Assembly (NCBI GenBank): GCA_029783825.1
Contig: JAREIK010005856.1
Span: 1-64,000, forward strand
Origin: Sapria himalayana
Taxonomy: Eukaryota; Streptophyta; Magnoliopsida; Malpighiales; Rafflesiaceae
Length of the DNA stretch: 64,000 nucleotides
Reading direction: 5' to 3'
Shown here: piece by piece, positions 53,391-64,000 of the stretch
Layout: each line of letters opens with the position of its first letter
Position numbering within the stretch: position 1 is the first letter of the stretch
Made by a program: the position numbers and the translations under genes
The notes under the pieces: generated by a model
What the model saw: the letters and a program-made list of their open reading frames with translations, nothing else
What the model was told of the DNA's origin: nothing
The model's database searches: none

Positions 53391-56300
53391 TATGGGTGCT
53401 CATGGGATGGGATGGGATGGGGATTACAAATCTCCAGTCCCTTCCCATAGTTCGGAGATTTTTTTTTGAAGATCCAGACCCGTTCCATAGGTTGAAAATA
53501 TCGGGACAGGACGGGAAGAAGATCGGAGATTTTGGGTAGTATAAAACGGTTCCGGGACGGAACGGAGTTCAGACATTTTTTTTCAATTTATTTTCTTCAA
53601 ACCGGCCAAGTTAGTTCATGTCGAAACCTTTTGTTGTACCATTTATCATTCCTTAGCTATGTATCTATCAAACTCAAATTGGTATAATTTTGTTTTGTCA
53701 AATAGGCTGAAAACCACAAACGAATTCCATTACCTTGTCAAAAGCTTTGATGTGCACAAAAGGATAGAAATGTTTAATAGAACGGGACTGAGTTGTGTGC
53801 ATAAGTTGGTTCTTTGTTTTTTCACAAGTTGGCTTTGTTCAGCCGAGTGAAATTTAACCATAATAGCAATACTACATTTTTTAAACAATTACTTAAAATA
53901 TTAAGGAATAGCTAAAGATGACCAAAACATTGGTAGCAGCAATTACTACTTAAGTAATTGCTTAAATTAGGCAGCTTAATATAACAAAAAAAATACAACT
54001 AATAACAACCATGATAATAATCATTTCAAAGGTCCATCCCAAGACAGCAACGAAAATACAAACCCAATTAATTATCTCTTCTACAACTCCTCCCTTTTCT
54101 TCCTCTAATGTAGAAGGACAACCATAGATCAAAACGTGTTAATCATGTAGACATAAATTTCTAAGATGAAAGAGTAATAAAAAAACAAATATTACCTTAT
54201 AAAATTTAATACACTCATTCCAAATTTAGTTGGCAACTATATTTGGACGAATATTTAGATCTTGAGACCCCTCTGAGAATTGTAATTGAAACATATTTTT
54301 ATTAAATTGAATGAATAAAATAAGTAAAAGTGAAATTAAAATTTACAAGATTTTTATACTAACCTGATTCATTATCATCAAGGTCTTGAACTAATTCTTC
54401 AATTTCAATAGGTTTGTTTGAGCTTATCAACCAATCTTGTAGACATATGAAAACTTCAGCTGTAATAGGTGTTAAAGAACTAAATTTATGTAAAGTTCTC
54501 CTCCCATTGCTAAATGTAGATTTGTAGGCCACAGTAGATGCTTGGATAACAAATATATCCCTTGCTACATTTGCCAAAGAAGGATACCTAACCTCATTTA
54601 CCGTCCACCAGTTTAGAAGATCAAAATCAATTTAATTTTTTTCAAGTTTGTTCTCCAAGTACGTATCCAACTCTTCCAAAGCCGCAACTTCTTGTTCTTT
54701 CTCCAATTAAACAAAAAAAAATCATCAACATAAGTATCACTACCATCAAAGAAATCATCATTTTTCTTCAACACAGTAGAAGAGAAATCATCTTATTTTG
54801 ATTCATCTTCATTTAAATCGTTATAATCATCCATTATCTCATTTAAAGCATTTATAACCTTTTTCACCAAATCTTTAGCCAATTCGTCTCCATAATGCTA
54901 AGTGTACTTAACCTTGATATATTTTAGATTATATCTAGGATCCGACACTACTGCTACAAAAAGCATAATATTTGTTGACCGAAGAGAACCCCAATATTTG
55001 TTGAATTTATACCTCATTTTCATACACTAGAGGTAGAATATTATGAGACATAAAATTTACAAGTTACCTCATAAAAAGTTTTCAAGAAATTAGCCAAAAT
55101 TTTGGCATTTGTTCAGTCTCTATCAGTTGGAACATTTGAACCAAACTCCTTCAAAAAAATTTTGTCATTGTCCTCCAACTTATCAAATTTTTTTGATATT
55201 TTATATCAATTTGTATCATCAAATAAGTTGAATTTCAGCTTGTAGGACAATCTAATTGCAATGAAGATCCATATGTAAAGTTTGCTTCTTAAACACATAA
55301 CTTAAACATATCTAATCTTTTAGGACTGCTCCTCACATATTTCACCACACCTCTAATTTATTGAATAGCACCCTCAACTACTGTAATGCCATATGAGCAC
55401 AACATCTCATATGAAAATACTCACCTCTCAAAGGTACAACACTTTTCTTCACAAGCCTTTTTTTCAATTGTTCAACTGCAACATCATTATTTGATGCATT
55501 GTCAACAGTAATGCACATCAACTTTCTCAAACCCCATTCATTCATGCAAAACTCAATAGCATTTCTAATATAAACTCCAGAATGACTTTTAATTACACAA
55601 AAGTTCAAAAGCCGTTTATGCATATTTTATTGAGAATCAATGAAATGAACAGTCAAACATATATAAGACAAATTTTGAATGCTGGTCCAAGTGTCCGTAG
55701 TCAATGAAACTCTACAATAATGAGATGATATGTAAACAAATAATTTCTTCTTTACCTTCACAAACAAAGTAAAACAATCCCTTAGTGTGGGGTGCCTAAA
55801 TGGAATTTTAAATTGACGCACACTAACTTCACAAAACTCCTTAAATTCATCCCTCTCAACAAAACAAAAAGGCAATTCATCTTTTATGATCATTTTCACC
55901 AAAGCCTCATTAACTAGTTGTTGATAAAATTGCCAACAAGTTAATTTGTTATTCTCTGAACTAGTACCTTTAGTGAAACTCAACAAAGATTGTGACTTGT
56001 CTTTACCTTTGAGAGCTTCTATTAATTCTTTTTTGGGTAGAAATTTCCTACAAGTCTCTCTCAAGCATTTCCATAAACCCGAAATACATTGATCACTTTT
56101 TGCCAAATATTTTTTCCTACACCATATACAAGCTATCCTACCAGTTTCATTTACCTCTGAATCAACTAATATCTCATAAGTTTACCAAACATCAGACTTA
56201 TACTTTTATGAGCTTGAGGTTCAGATGTACCTTGACTTTCTTTTACAATTAGAATTGAAGAACCTGCCATAACAATAGGAGGGTTCATGAAAGGATGATG

Positions 56301-56980
56301 ATTGGATTTACCAGTACTTTGATCATTTGAGATGTGATCATCTTCAATTTATAGTATTTTTCATTTACCGGTGGATTGTGCCATCTGGATTGCCATTAAT
56401 TAATATGATATGCTAAGTATAAATACATATAAATATTTAAAACAAGCATGATCTTCAAAACTGACTATAACACATTCAGCCCACTCATTCGGCCCAACCA
56501 CAACACCACAACCAATACTCAACAAAAATGACTGAGACACATAATAATAATAATTAATCACTCAATTCTCTTCAAAAAACAAACCAAAAGGCTAGTGGCA
56601 TCTGGGACACGATGGAGGCAACCAGAAGTGCGACGGACAAGGGCTAGACCTCACTAAACATGACTGGTATGGTATGAGGTGGCCTAGAACTTGTCGGAAC
56701 AGCAATAGGTGCGTCCGAATTGGATGGCCAGTAGCGGAATTGGTGGCATCTTCATGTTATATATATATATATATATATTCCTGGTTCTAGTATCAGTTTT
56801 TTCGGACGGGACGATTCTCGGGATGGATATTGCTTAAGATCCGGAACCATCCCAAAAGAAAAAATACTTGACAAAATGGGACGAGAAAAATCAAAGTCAA
56901 CGGATTTTTCTCAGTCCCGATTCTTTCGGGACGAGACTTCGGGTCAGGTCGCAAATCTTCGAGTCCCATGAGCAGCCCTA
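53391..56980 (-). mobile_element. hAT DNA transposon copy, unit 3 (3,590 bp)
   Basis: Same termini and flanks as the other units (right duplication at 56,981-56,988). Unit-specific changes: a 2-bp loss at about 53,922-53,926 (GACCAAAACATT instead of GACCACAAACATT), loss of one A near 54,188 and loss of a C in a T run near 55,189. Confidence 0.93.
54226..56396 (-). pseudogene. hAT transposase remnant, unit 3
   Basis: Open pieces at 55,627-56,106, 55,378-55,623 and 54,359-54,577 encode the same residues as in units 1 and 2, with the same interrupting stop codon between the first two. One more single-base loss lies in the already scrambled middle region near 55,189. Confidence 0.9.
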
Positions 56981-58275
56981 CAAAATGCATAGAAAGTTAA
57001 ATCAGTAAACTTTTAAACCCCGTAATGCCTAAATACATAAACCATTATACCGTTAAATACTACTTAATAATTAATAAATCTATTTTTTTTGCTATTTATT
57101 ATATTTTTAAATATTCATTTTAATTATTTATTAGTGTATTTATTTAGAAATATTTATTACAAAATAAATTATGAGTGGGACAAATATAATTTAAATAATA
57201 TATTATTTATCTAATAAAAATATACGCTTATAAAAGAATTATAAATTTAAAAATTAAGAATTATTATCAAGTAATATAAGTTACTTTAATTTTGAATCAA
57301 TTTGGGTTTTGTAAATATTTTTTAATTAATATCTATCTTAATATTAATAGTTTATAAAATTAATTTTTGATCATTATTATAACAAAATATTGTATTAAAA
57401 TTTCAAAAAATTTTAAATATTATTATATTTTCAAATGTTATAACCTATGAAAATGATAAAAAATTATAGAATTTTTTTTGTTATTTTATTTTTTTTAAAT
57501 AAAACCTATAAACCACTAAAAGCCTAAAAACATAAATCGCTAAACTCCTAACGACAAAACCTCTAAATACTTAAATCATTAAACTGGTATACATTAATAA
57601 TAAATCATAAATCTCATTTTAATTTTTATTGAATATAATTTTAAATTTTTATTTTAATTATTTTAATTTATTTTATAGAAATATAAATAACAAAATAAAT
57701 TATTAGTGAGACATATCTAATTTAAATTAAACCTGTATCCCCAAATAATAAATAATAAATAATAAATAATAAATCTCATTTTTTTTTCATTAAATTTTTA
57801 AATATTCATTTAAATTATTTATTTGTTTATATTTATTAAATATAAATTAAAAATAAATTGAGTTTAGACAAATAAATTTATTTAAATTATTTTTCATCAA
57901 AAAATTATTGATAAACATTTTAAAAGAAAAAAAATTTAAAAACAAAAAATTATTATATCGTAATATATTTTGCTTTTCTTCTGAATCATTTTAGGTTTTG
58001 TAATTATATTTTAATTGATAACTATCTTATTAATAATAAATTATAAATTTATTTTTTGATCATTATTAGAATATTTATCAATAAAATTGTTATATAGAAT
58101 TTATATGATATATAAATATAATGATTATTATAACTAAATATTGTATTCACACTTAAAAAAAATTTAAAAATTATTATATTTTCAAAGGTTATAACCTTTG
58201 AAAATATCAAAAAATAATAAAAATAATTTTTTTGTTATTTTATTTTTTAAATAAAACCTATAAACCACTCAATGC
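56981..58275 (+). repeat. Satellite spacer of composite unit 3
   Basis: Same composition as the other spacers, with palindromes near 57,440 and at 58,178-58,205 (perfect). A 4-bp loss near 57,662 (TTATTTTAATTT instead of TTATTTATTAATTT) and one near 57,873 (ACAAATAAATTT) mark this unit. Confidence 0.93.
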
Positions 58276-61200
58276 TATGGGTGCTCATGGGATGGGATGG
58301 GATGGGGATTACAAATCTCCAGTCCCTTCCCATAGTTCGGAGATTTTTTTTGAAGATCCAGACCCGTTCCATAGGTTGAAAATATCGGGACAGGACGGGA
58401 AGAAGATCGGAGATTTTGGGTAGGATAAAACGGTTCCGGGACGGAACGGAGTTCAGACATTTTTTTTCAATTTATTTTCTTCAAACCGGCCAAGTTAGTT
58501 CATGTCGAAACCTTTTGTTGTACCATTTATCATTCCTTAGCTATGTATCTATCAAACTCAAATTGGTATAATTTTGTTTTGTCAAATAGGCTGAAAACCA
58601 CAAACGAATTCCATTACCTTGTCAAAAGCTTTGATGTGCACAAAAGGATAGAAATGTTTAATAGAACGGGACTGAGTTGTGTGCATAAGTTGGTTCTTTG
58701 TTTTTTCACAAGTTGGCTTTGTTCAGCCGAGTGAAATTTAACCATAATAGCAATACTACATTTTTTAAACAATTACTTAAAATATTAAGGAATAGCTAAA
58801 GATGACCACAAACATTGGTAGCAGCAATTACTACTTAAGTAATTGCTTAAATTAGGCAGCTTAATATAACAAAAAAAATACAACTAATAACAACCATGAT
58901 AATAATCATTTCAAAGGTCCATCCCAAGACAGCAACGAAAATACAAACCCAATTAATTATCTCTTCTACAACTCCTCCCTTTTCTTCCTCTAATGTAGAA
59001 GGACAACCATAGATCAAAACGTGTTAATCATGTAGACATAAATTTCTAAGATGAAAGAGTAATAAAAAAACAAAATATTACCTTATAAAATTTAATACAC
59101 TCATTCCAAATTTAGTTGGCAACTATATTTGGACGAATATTTAGATCTTGAGACCCCTCTGAGAATTGTAATTGAAACATATTTTTATTAAATTGAATGA
59201 ATAAAATAAGTAAAAGTGAAATTAAAATTTACAAGATTTTTATACTAACCTGATTCATTATCATCAAGGTCTTGAACTAATTCTTCAATTTCAATAGGTT
59301 TGTTTGAGCTTATCAACCAATCTTGTAGACATATGAAAACTTCAGCTGTAATAGGTGTTAAAGAACTAAATTTATGTAAAGTTCTCCTCCCATTGCTAAA
59401 TGTAGATTTGTAGGCCACAGTAGATGCTTGGATAACAAATATATCCCTTGCTACATTTGCCAAAGAAGGATACCTAACCTCATTTACCGTCCACCAGTTT
59501 AGAAGATCGAAATCAATTTAATTTTTTTCAAGTTTGTCTTCCAAGTACGTATCCAACTCTTCCAAAGCCGCAACTTCTTGTTCTTTCTCCAATTAAACAA
59601 AAAAAATCATCAACATAAGTATCACTACCATCAAAGAAATCATCATTTTTCTTCAACACAGTAGAAGAGAAATCATCTTATTTTGATTCATCTTCATTTA
59701 AATCGTTATAATCATCCATTATCTCATTTAAAGCATTTATAACCTTTTTCACCAAATCTTTAGCCAATTCGTCTCCATAATGCTAAGTGTACTTAACCTT
59801 GATATATTTTAGATTATATCTAGGATCCGACACTACTGCTACAAAAAGCATAATATTTGTTGACCGAAGAGAACCCCAATATTTGTTGAATTTATACCTC
59901 ATTTTCATACACTAGAGGTAGAATATTATGAGACATAAAATTTACAAGTTACCTCATAAAAAGTTTTCAAGAAATTAGCCAAAATTTTGGCATTTGTTCA
60001 GTCTCTATCAGTTGGAACATTTGAACCAAACTCCTTCAAAAAAATTTTGTCATTGTCCTCCAACTTATCAAATTCTTTTTGATATTTTATATCAATTTGT
60101 ATCATCAAATAAGTTGAATTTCAGCTTGTAGGACAATCTAATTGCAATGAAGATCCATATGTAAAGTTTGCTTCTTAAACACATAACTTAAACATATCTA
60201 ATCTTTTAGGACTGCTCCTCACATATTTCACCACACCTCTAATTTATTGAATAGCACCCTCAACTACTGTAATGCCATATGAGCACAACATCTCATATGA
60301 AAATACTCACCTCTCAAAGGTACAACACTTTTCTTCACAAGCCTTTTTTTCAATTGTTCAACTGCAACATCATTATTTGATGCATTGTCAACAGTAATGC
60401 ACATCAACTTTCTCAAACCCCATTCATTCATGCAAAACTCAATAGCATTTCTAATATAAACTCCAGAATGACTTTTAATTACACAAAAGTTCAAAAGCCG
60501 TTTATGCATATTTTATTGAGAATCAATGAAATGAACAGTCAAACATATATAAGACAAATTTTGAATGCTGGTCCAAGTGTCCGTAGTCAATGAAACTCTA
60601 CAATAATGAGATGATATGTAAACAAATAATTTCTTCTTTACCTTCACAAACAAAGTAAAACAATCCCTTAGTGTGGGGTGCCTAAATGGAATTTTAAATT
60701 GACGCACACTAACTTCACAAAACTCCTTAAATTCATCCCTCTCAACAAAACAAAAAGGCAATTCATCTTTTATGATCATTTTCACCAAAGCCTCATTAAC
60801 TAGTTGTTGATAAAATTGCCAACAAGTTAATTTGTTATTCTCTGAACTAGTACCTTTAGTGAAACTCAACAAAGATTGTGACTTGTCTTTACCTTTGAGA
60901 GCTTCTATTAATTCTTTTTTGGGTAGAAATTTCCTACAAGTCTCTCTCAAGCATTTCCATAAACCCGAAATACATTGATCACTTTTTGCCAAATATTTTT
61001 TCCTACACCATATACAAGCTATCCTACCAGTTTCATTTACCTCTGAATCAACTAATATCTCATAAGTTTACCAAACATCAGACTTATACTTTTATGAGCT
61101 TGAGGTTCAGATGTACCTTGACTTTCTTTTACAATTAGAATTGAAGAACCTGCCATAACAATAGGAGGGTTCATGAAAGGATGATGATTGGATTTACCAG

Positions 61201-61867
61201 TACTTTGATCATTTGAGATGTGATCATCTTCAATTTATAGTATTTTTCATTTACCGGTGGATTGTGCCATCTGGATTGCCATTAATTAATATGATATGCT
61301 AAGTATAAATACATATAAATATTTAAAACAAGCATGATCTTCAAAACTGACTATAACACATTCAGCCCACTCATTCGGCCCAACCACAACACCACAACCA
61401 ATACTCAACAAAAATGACTGAGACACATAATAATAATAATTAATCACTCAATTCTCTTCAAAAAAACAAACCAAAAGGCTAGTGGCATCTGGGACACGAT
61501 GGAGGCAACCAGAAGTGCGACGGACAAGGGCTAGACCTCACTAAACATGACTGGTATGGTATGAGGTGGCCTAGAACTTGTCGGAACAGCAATAGGTGCG
61601 TCCGAATTGGATGGCCAGTAGCGGAATTGGTGGCATCTTCATGTTATATATATATATAATATATATTCCTGGTTCTAGTATCAGTTTTTTCGGACGGGAC
61701 GATTCTCGGGATGGATATTGCTTAAGATCCGGAACCATCCCAAAAGAAAAAATACTTGACAAAATGGGACGAGAAAAATCAAAGTCAACGGATTTTTCTC
61801 AGTCCCGATTCTTTCGGGACGAGACTTCGGGTCAGGTCGCAAATCTCGAGTCCCATGAGCAGCCCTA
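58276..61867 (-). mobile_element. hAT DNA transposon copy, unit 4 (3,592 bp)
   Basis: Same element, with right duplication at 61,868-61,875. It carries the clearest unit-specific substitutions: G for T at 58,424 (GTAGGATAAAA), G for A at 59,509 (GATCGAAATC), and TTTGTCTTCC for TTTGTTCTCC near 59,535. Its TA tract is interrupted near 61,645. Confidence 0.93.
59112..61282 (-). pseudogene. hAT transposase remnant, unit 4
   Basis: Open pieces at 60,513-60,992, 60,264-60,509 and 59,245-59,463, identical in protein sequence to the other units. The substitutions near 59,509 and 59,535 lie just upstream of the dimerisation piece, in the LDTYLE/FDLLNWW-like region, which is already interrupted by stops. 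Confidence 0.9.
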
Positions 61868-63151
61868 CAAAATGCATAGAAAGTTAAATCAGTAAACTTT
61901 TAAACCCCGTAATGCCTAAATACATAAACCATTATACCGTTAAATACTACTTAATAATTAATAAATCTATTTTTTTTGCTATTTATTATATTTTTAAATA
62001 TTCATTTTAATTATTTATTAGTGTATTTATTTAGAAATATTTATTACAAAATAAATTATGAGTGGGACAAATATAATTTAAATAATATATTATTTATCTA
62101 ATAAAAATATACGCTTATAAAAGAATTATAAATTTAAAAATTAAAATTATTATCAAGTAATATAAGTTACTTTAATTTTGAATCAATTTGGGTTTTGTAA
62201 ATATTTTTTAATTAATATCTATCTTAATATTAATAGTTTATAAAATTAATTTTTGATCATTATTATAACAAAATATTGTATTAAAATTTCAAAAAATTTT
62301 AAATATTATTATATTTTCAAATGTTATAACCTATGAAAATGATAAAAAATTATAGAATTTTTTTGTTATTTTATTTTTTTTAAATAAAACCTATAAACCA
62401 CTAAAAGCCTAAAAACATAAATCGCTAAACTCCTAACGACAAAACCTCTAAATACTTAAATCATTAAACTGGTATACATTAATAATAAATCATAAATCTC
62501 ATTTTAATTTTTATTGAATATAATTTTAAATTTTTATTTTAATTATTTATTAATTTATTTTATAGAAATATAAATAACAAAATAAATTATTAGTGAGACA
62601 TATCTAATTTAAATTAAACCTGTATCCCCAAATAAATAATAAATAAATAATAAAATCTCATTTTTTTTTCATTAAATTTTTAAATATTCATTTAAATTAT
62701 TTATTTGTTTATATTATTAAATATAAATTAAAAATAAATTGAGTTTAGACAAATATAATTTATTTAAATTATTTTTCATCAAAAAATTATTGATAAACAT
62801 TTTAAAAGAAAAAAAATTTAAAAACAAAAAATTATTATATCGTAATATATTTTGCTTTTCTTCTGAATCATTTTAGGTTTTGTAATTTATTTTAATTGAT
62901 AACTATCTTATTAATAATAAATTATAAATTTATTTTTTGATCATTATTAGAATATTTATCAATAAAATTGTTATATAGAATTTATATGATATATAAATAT
63001 AATGATTATTATAACTAAATATTGTATTCACACTTAAAAAAAATTTAAAAATTATTATATTTTCAAAGGTTATAACCTTTGAAAATATCAAAAAATAAAA
63101 AAATTTTTTTGTTATTTTATTTTTTAAATAAACCTATAAACCACTCAATGC
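61868..63151 (+). repeat. Satellite spacer of composite unit 4
   Basis: Same two-monomer composition, with palindromes near 62,320 and 63,072. From about 62,600 onward it carries many single-base losses relative to the other spacers (for example TGTAATTTATTTTAATTG for TGTAATTATATTTTAATTG, and AAATAAACCTAT for AAATAAAACCTAT). Confidence 0.92.
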
Positions 63152-64000
63152 TATGGGTGCTCATGGATGGGATGGGATGGGGATTACAAATCTCCAGCCT
63201 TCCCATAGTTCGGAGATTTTTTTTTGAAGATCCAGACCCGTTCCATAGGTTGAAAATATCGGGACAGGACGGGAAGAAGATCGGAGATTTTGGGTAGTAT
63301 AAAACGGTTCCGGGACGGAACGGAGTTCAGACATTTTTTTTCAATTTATTTTCTTCAAACCGGCCAAGTTAGTTCATGTCGAAACCTTTTGTTGTACCAT
63401 TTATCATTCCTTAGCTATGTATCTATCAAACTCAAATTGGTATAATTTTGTTTTGTCAAATAGGCTGAAACCACAAACGAATTCCATTACCTTGTCAAAA
63501 GCTTTGATGTGCACAAAGGATAGAAATGTTTAATAGAACGGGACTGAGTTGTGTGCATAAGTTGGTTCTTTGTTTTTTCACAAGTTGGCTTTGTTCAGCC
63601 GAGTGAAATTTAACATAATAGCAATACTACATTTTTTAAACAATTACTTAAAATATTAAGGAATAGCTAAGATGACCACAAACTTGGTAGCAGCAATTAC
63701 TACTTAAGTAATTGCTTAAATTAGGCAGCTTAATATAAAAAAAAAATACAACTAATAACAACCATGATAATAATCTTTCAAAGGTCCATCCAAGACAGCA
63801 ACGAAAATACAACCCAATTAATTATCTCTTCTACAACTCCTCCTTTTCTTCCTCTAATGTAGAAGGACAACCATAGATCAAAACGTGTTAATCATGTAGA
63901 CATAAATTTCTAAGATGAAAGAGTAATAAAAACAACAAAATATTACTTATAAAATTTAATACACTCATTCCAAATTTAGTTGGCAACTATATTTGGACGA
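63152..64000 (-). mobile_element. hAT DNA transposon copy, unit 5 (partial, cut by window end)
   Basis: The left 849 bp of a fifth copy, from TATGGGTGCTCATGG through the region downstream of the transposase gene to just inside the last predicted exon. It matches units 1-4 except for about fifteen short deletions or changes in homopolymers (for example CTCCAGCCTTCCC for CTCCAGTCCCTTCCC, and GCTGAAACCACAAA for GCTGAAAACCACAAA). Confidence 0.9.

Larger units (their letters stand above)
43613..64000. repeat. Tandem array of a ~4,885-bp composite unit (hAT + satellite), 4 full units and a partial fifth
   Basis: Unit starts, taken at the hAT left end TATGGGTGCTCATGGGA, are 43,613, 48,500, 53,391, 58,276 and 63,152, giving periods of 4,887, 4,891, 4,885 and 4,876 bp. 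Every unit is one hAT copy of about 3,590 bp plus about 1,290 bp of satellite, all in the same orientation. By eye, the units differ almost only by 1-3 bp indels in homopolymers and TA runs, plus a few substitutions in the fourth unit. The array runs off the window end. It is either a recent tandem amplification or, less likely, partly an assembly repeat. Confidence 0.95.

Noticed and set aside
1..64000. CRISPR-like or bacterial systems, organelle DNA, rRNA or tRNA genes
   Set aside because: Repeats are long monomers without short unique spacers; no rRNA, tRNA or organelle gene motifs were recognised on either strand.

Overview
This window is plant nuclear heterochromatin. It has no intact protein gene, no rRNA or tRNA gene and no CRISPR array that I can support. 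Most of it is a very A+T-rich satellite with a monomer of about 595 bp. The plant assignment rests on a broken hAT transposase of the plant BED-finger/RICESLEEPER-like type and on telomere-like CCTAAA motifs. The species cannot be told from the sequence.

Layout. From 1 to 20,210 the satellite runs in one orientation (called + here) and is interrupted by one old hAT element at 8,358-12,049. From about 20,211 to 34,628 the satellite is inverted. This inverted block holds a non-satellite island (about 22,930-25,404) with a degenerate 52-bp minisatellite, a telomere-like stretch and a G+C-richer segment, and a second insert of about 570 bp (27,729-28,299) that resembles a solo LTR. From 34,629 the satellite is again in + orientation, with a (TCTA)n-type microsatellite at 39,200-39,652. 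From 43,613 to the end, a composite unit of about 4,885 bp (one 3.6-kb hAT copy plus 1.29 kb of satellite) is repeated head to tail: four full units and the start of a fifth.

The satellite has visible internal structure. Each monomer carries a block of about eleven degenerate 8-bp telomere-like repeats (core CTAAA) and, about 450 bp further on, a 28-bp palindrome centred on GGTTATAACC. Monomer subtypes recur in the same order in distant parts of the window, so there is a higher-order repeat of many kilobases. A 740-bp monomer variant with an internal duplication marks one phase of it.

The hAT copies all sit at the same point of the same monomer subtype with the same 8-bp target duplication, and empty versions of the site are present nearby. 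The simplest reading is one insertion into the satellite, followed by amplification of the TE as part of the satellite unit. The amplified copies share nonsense codons that the older copy lacks, so the transposase was already dead when amplification happened. The last ~1.4 kb has a marked excess of single-base deletions and looks like unpolished sequence at a contig end.
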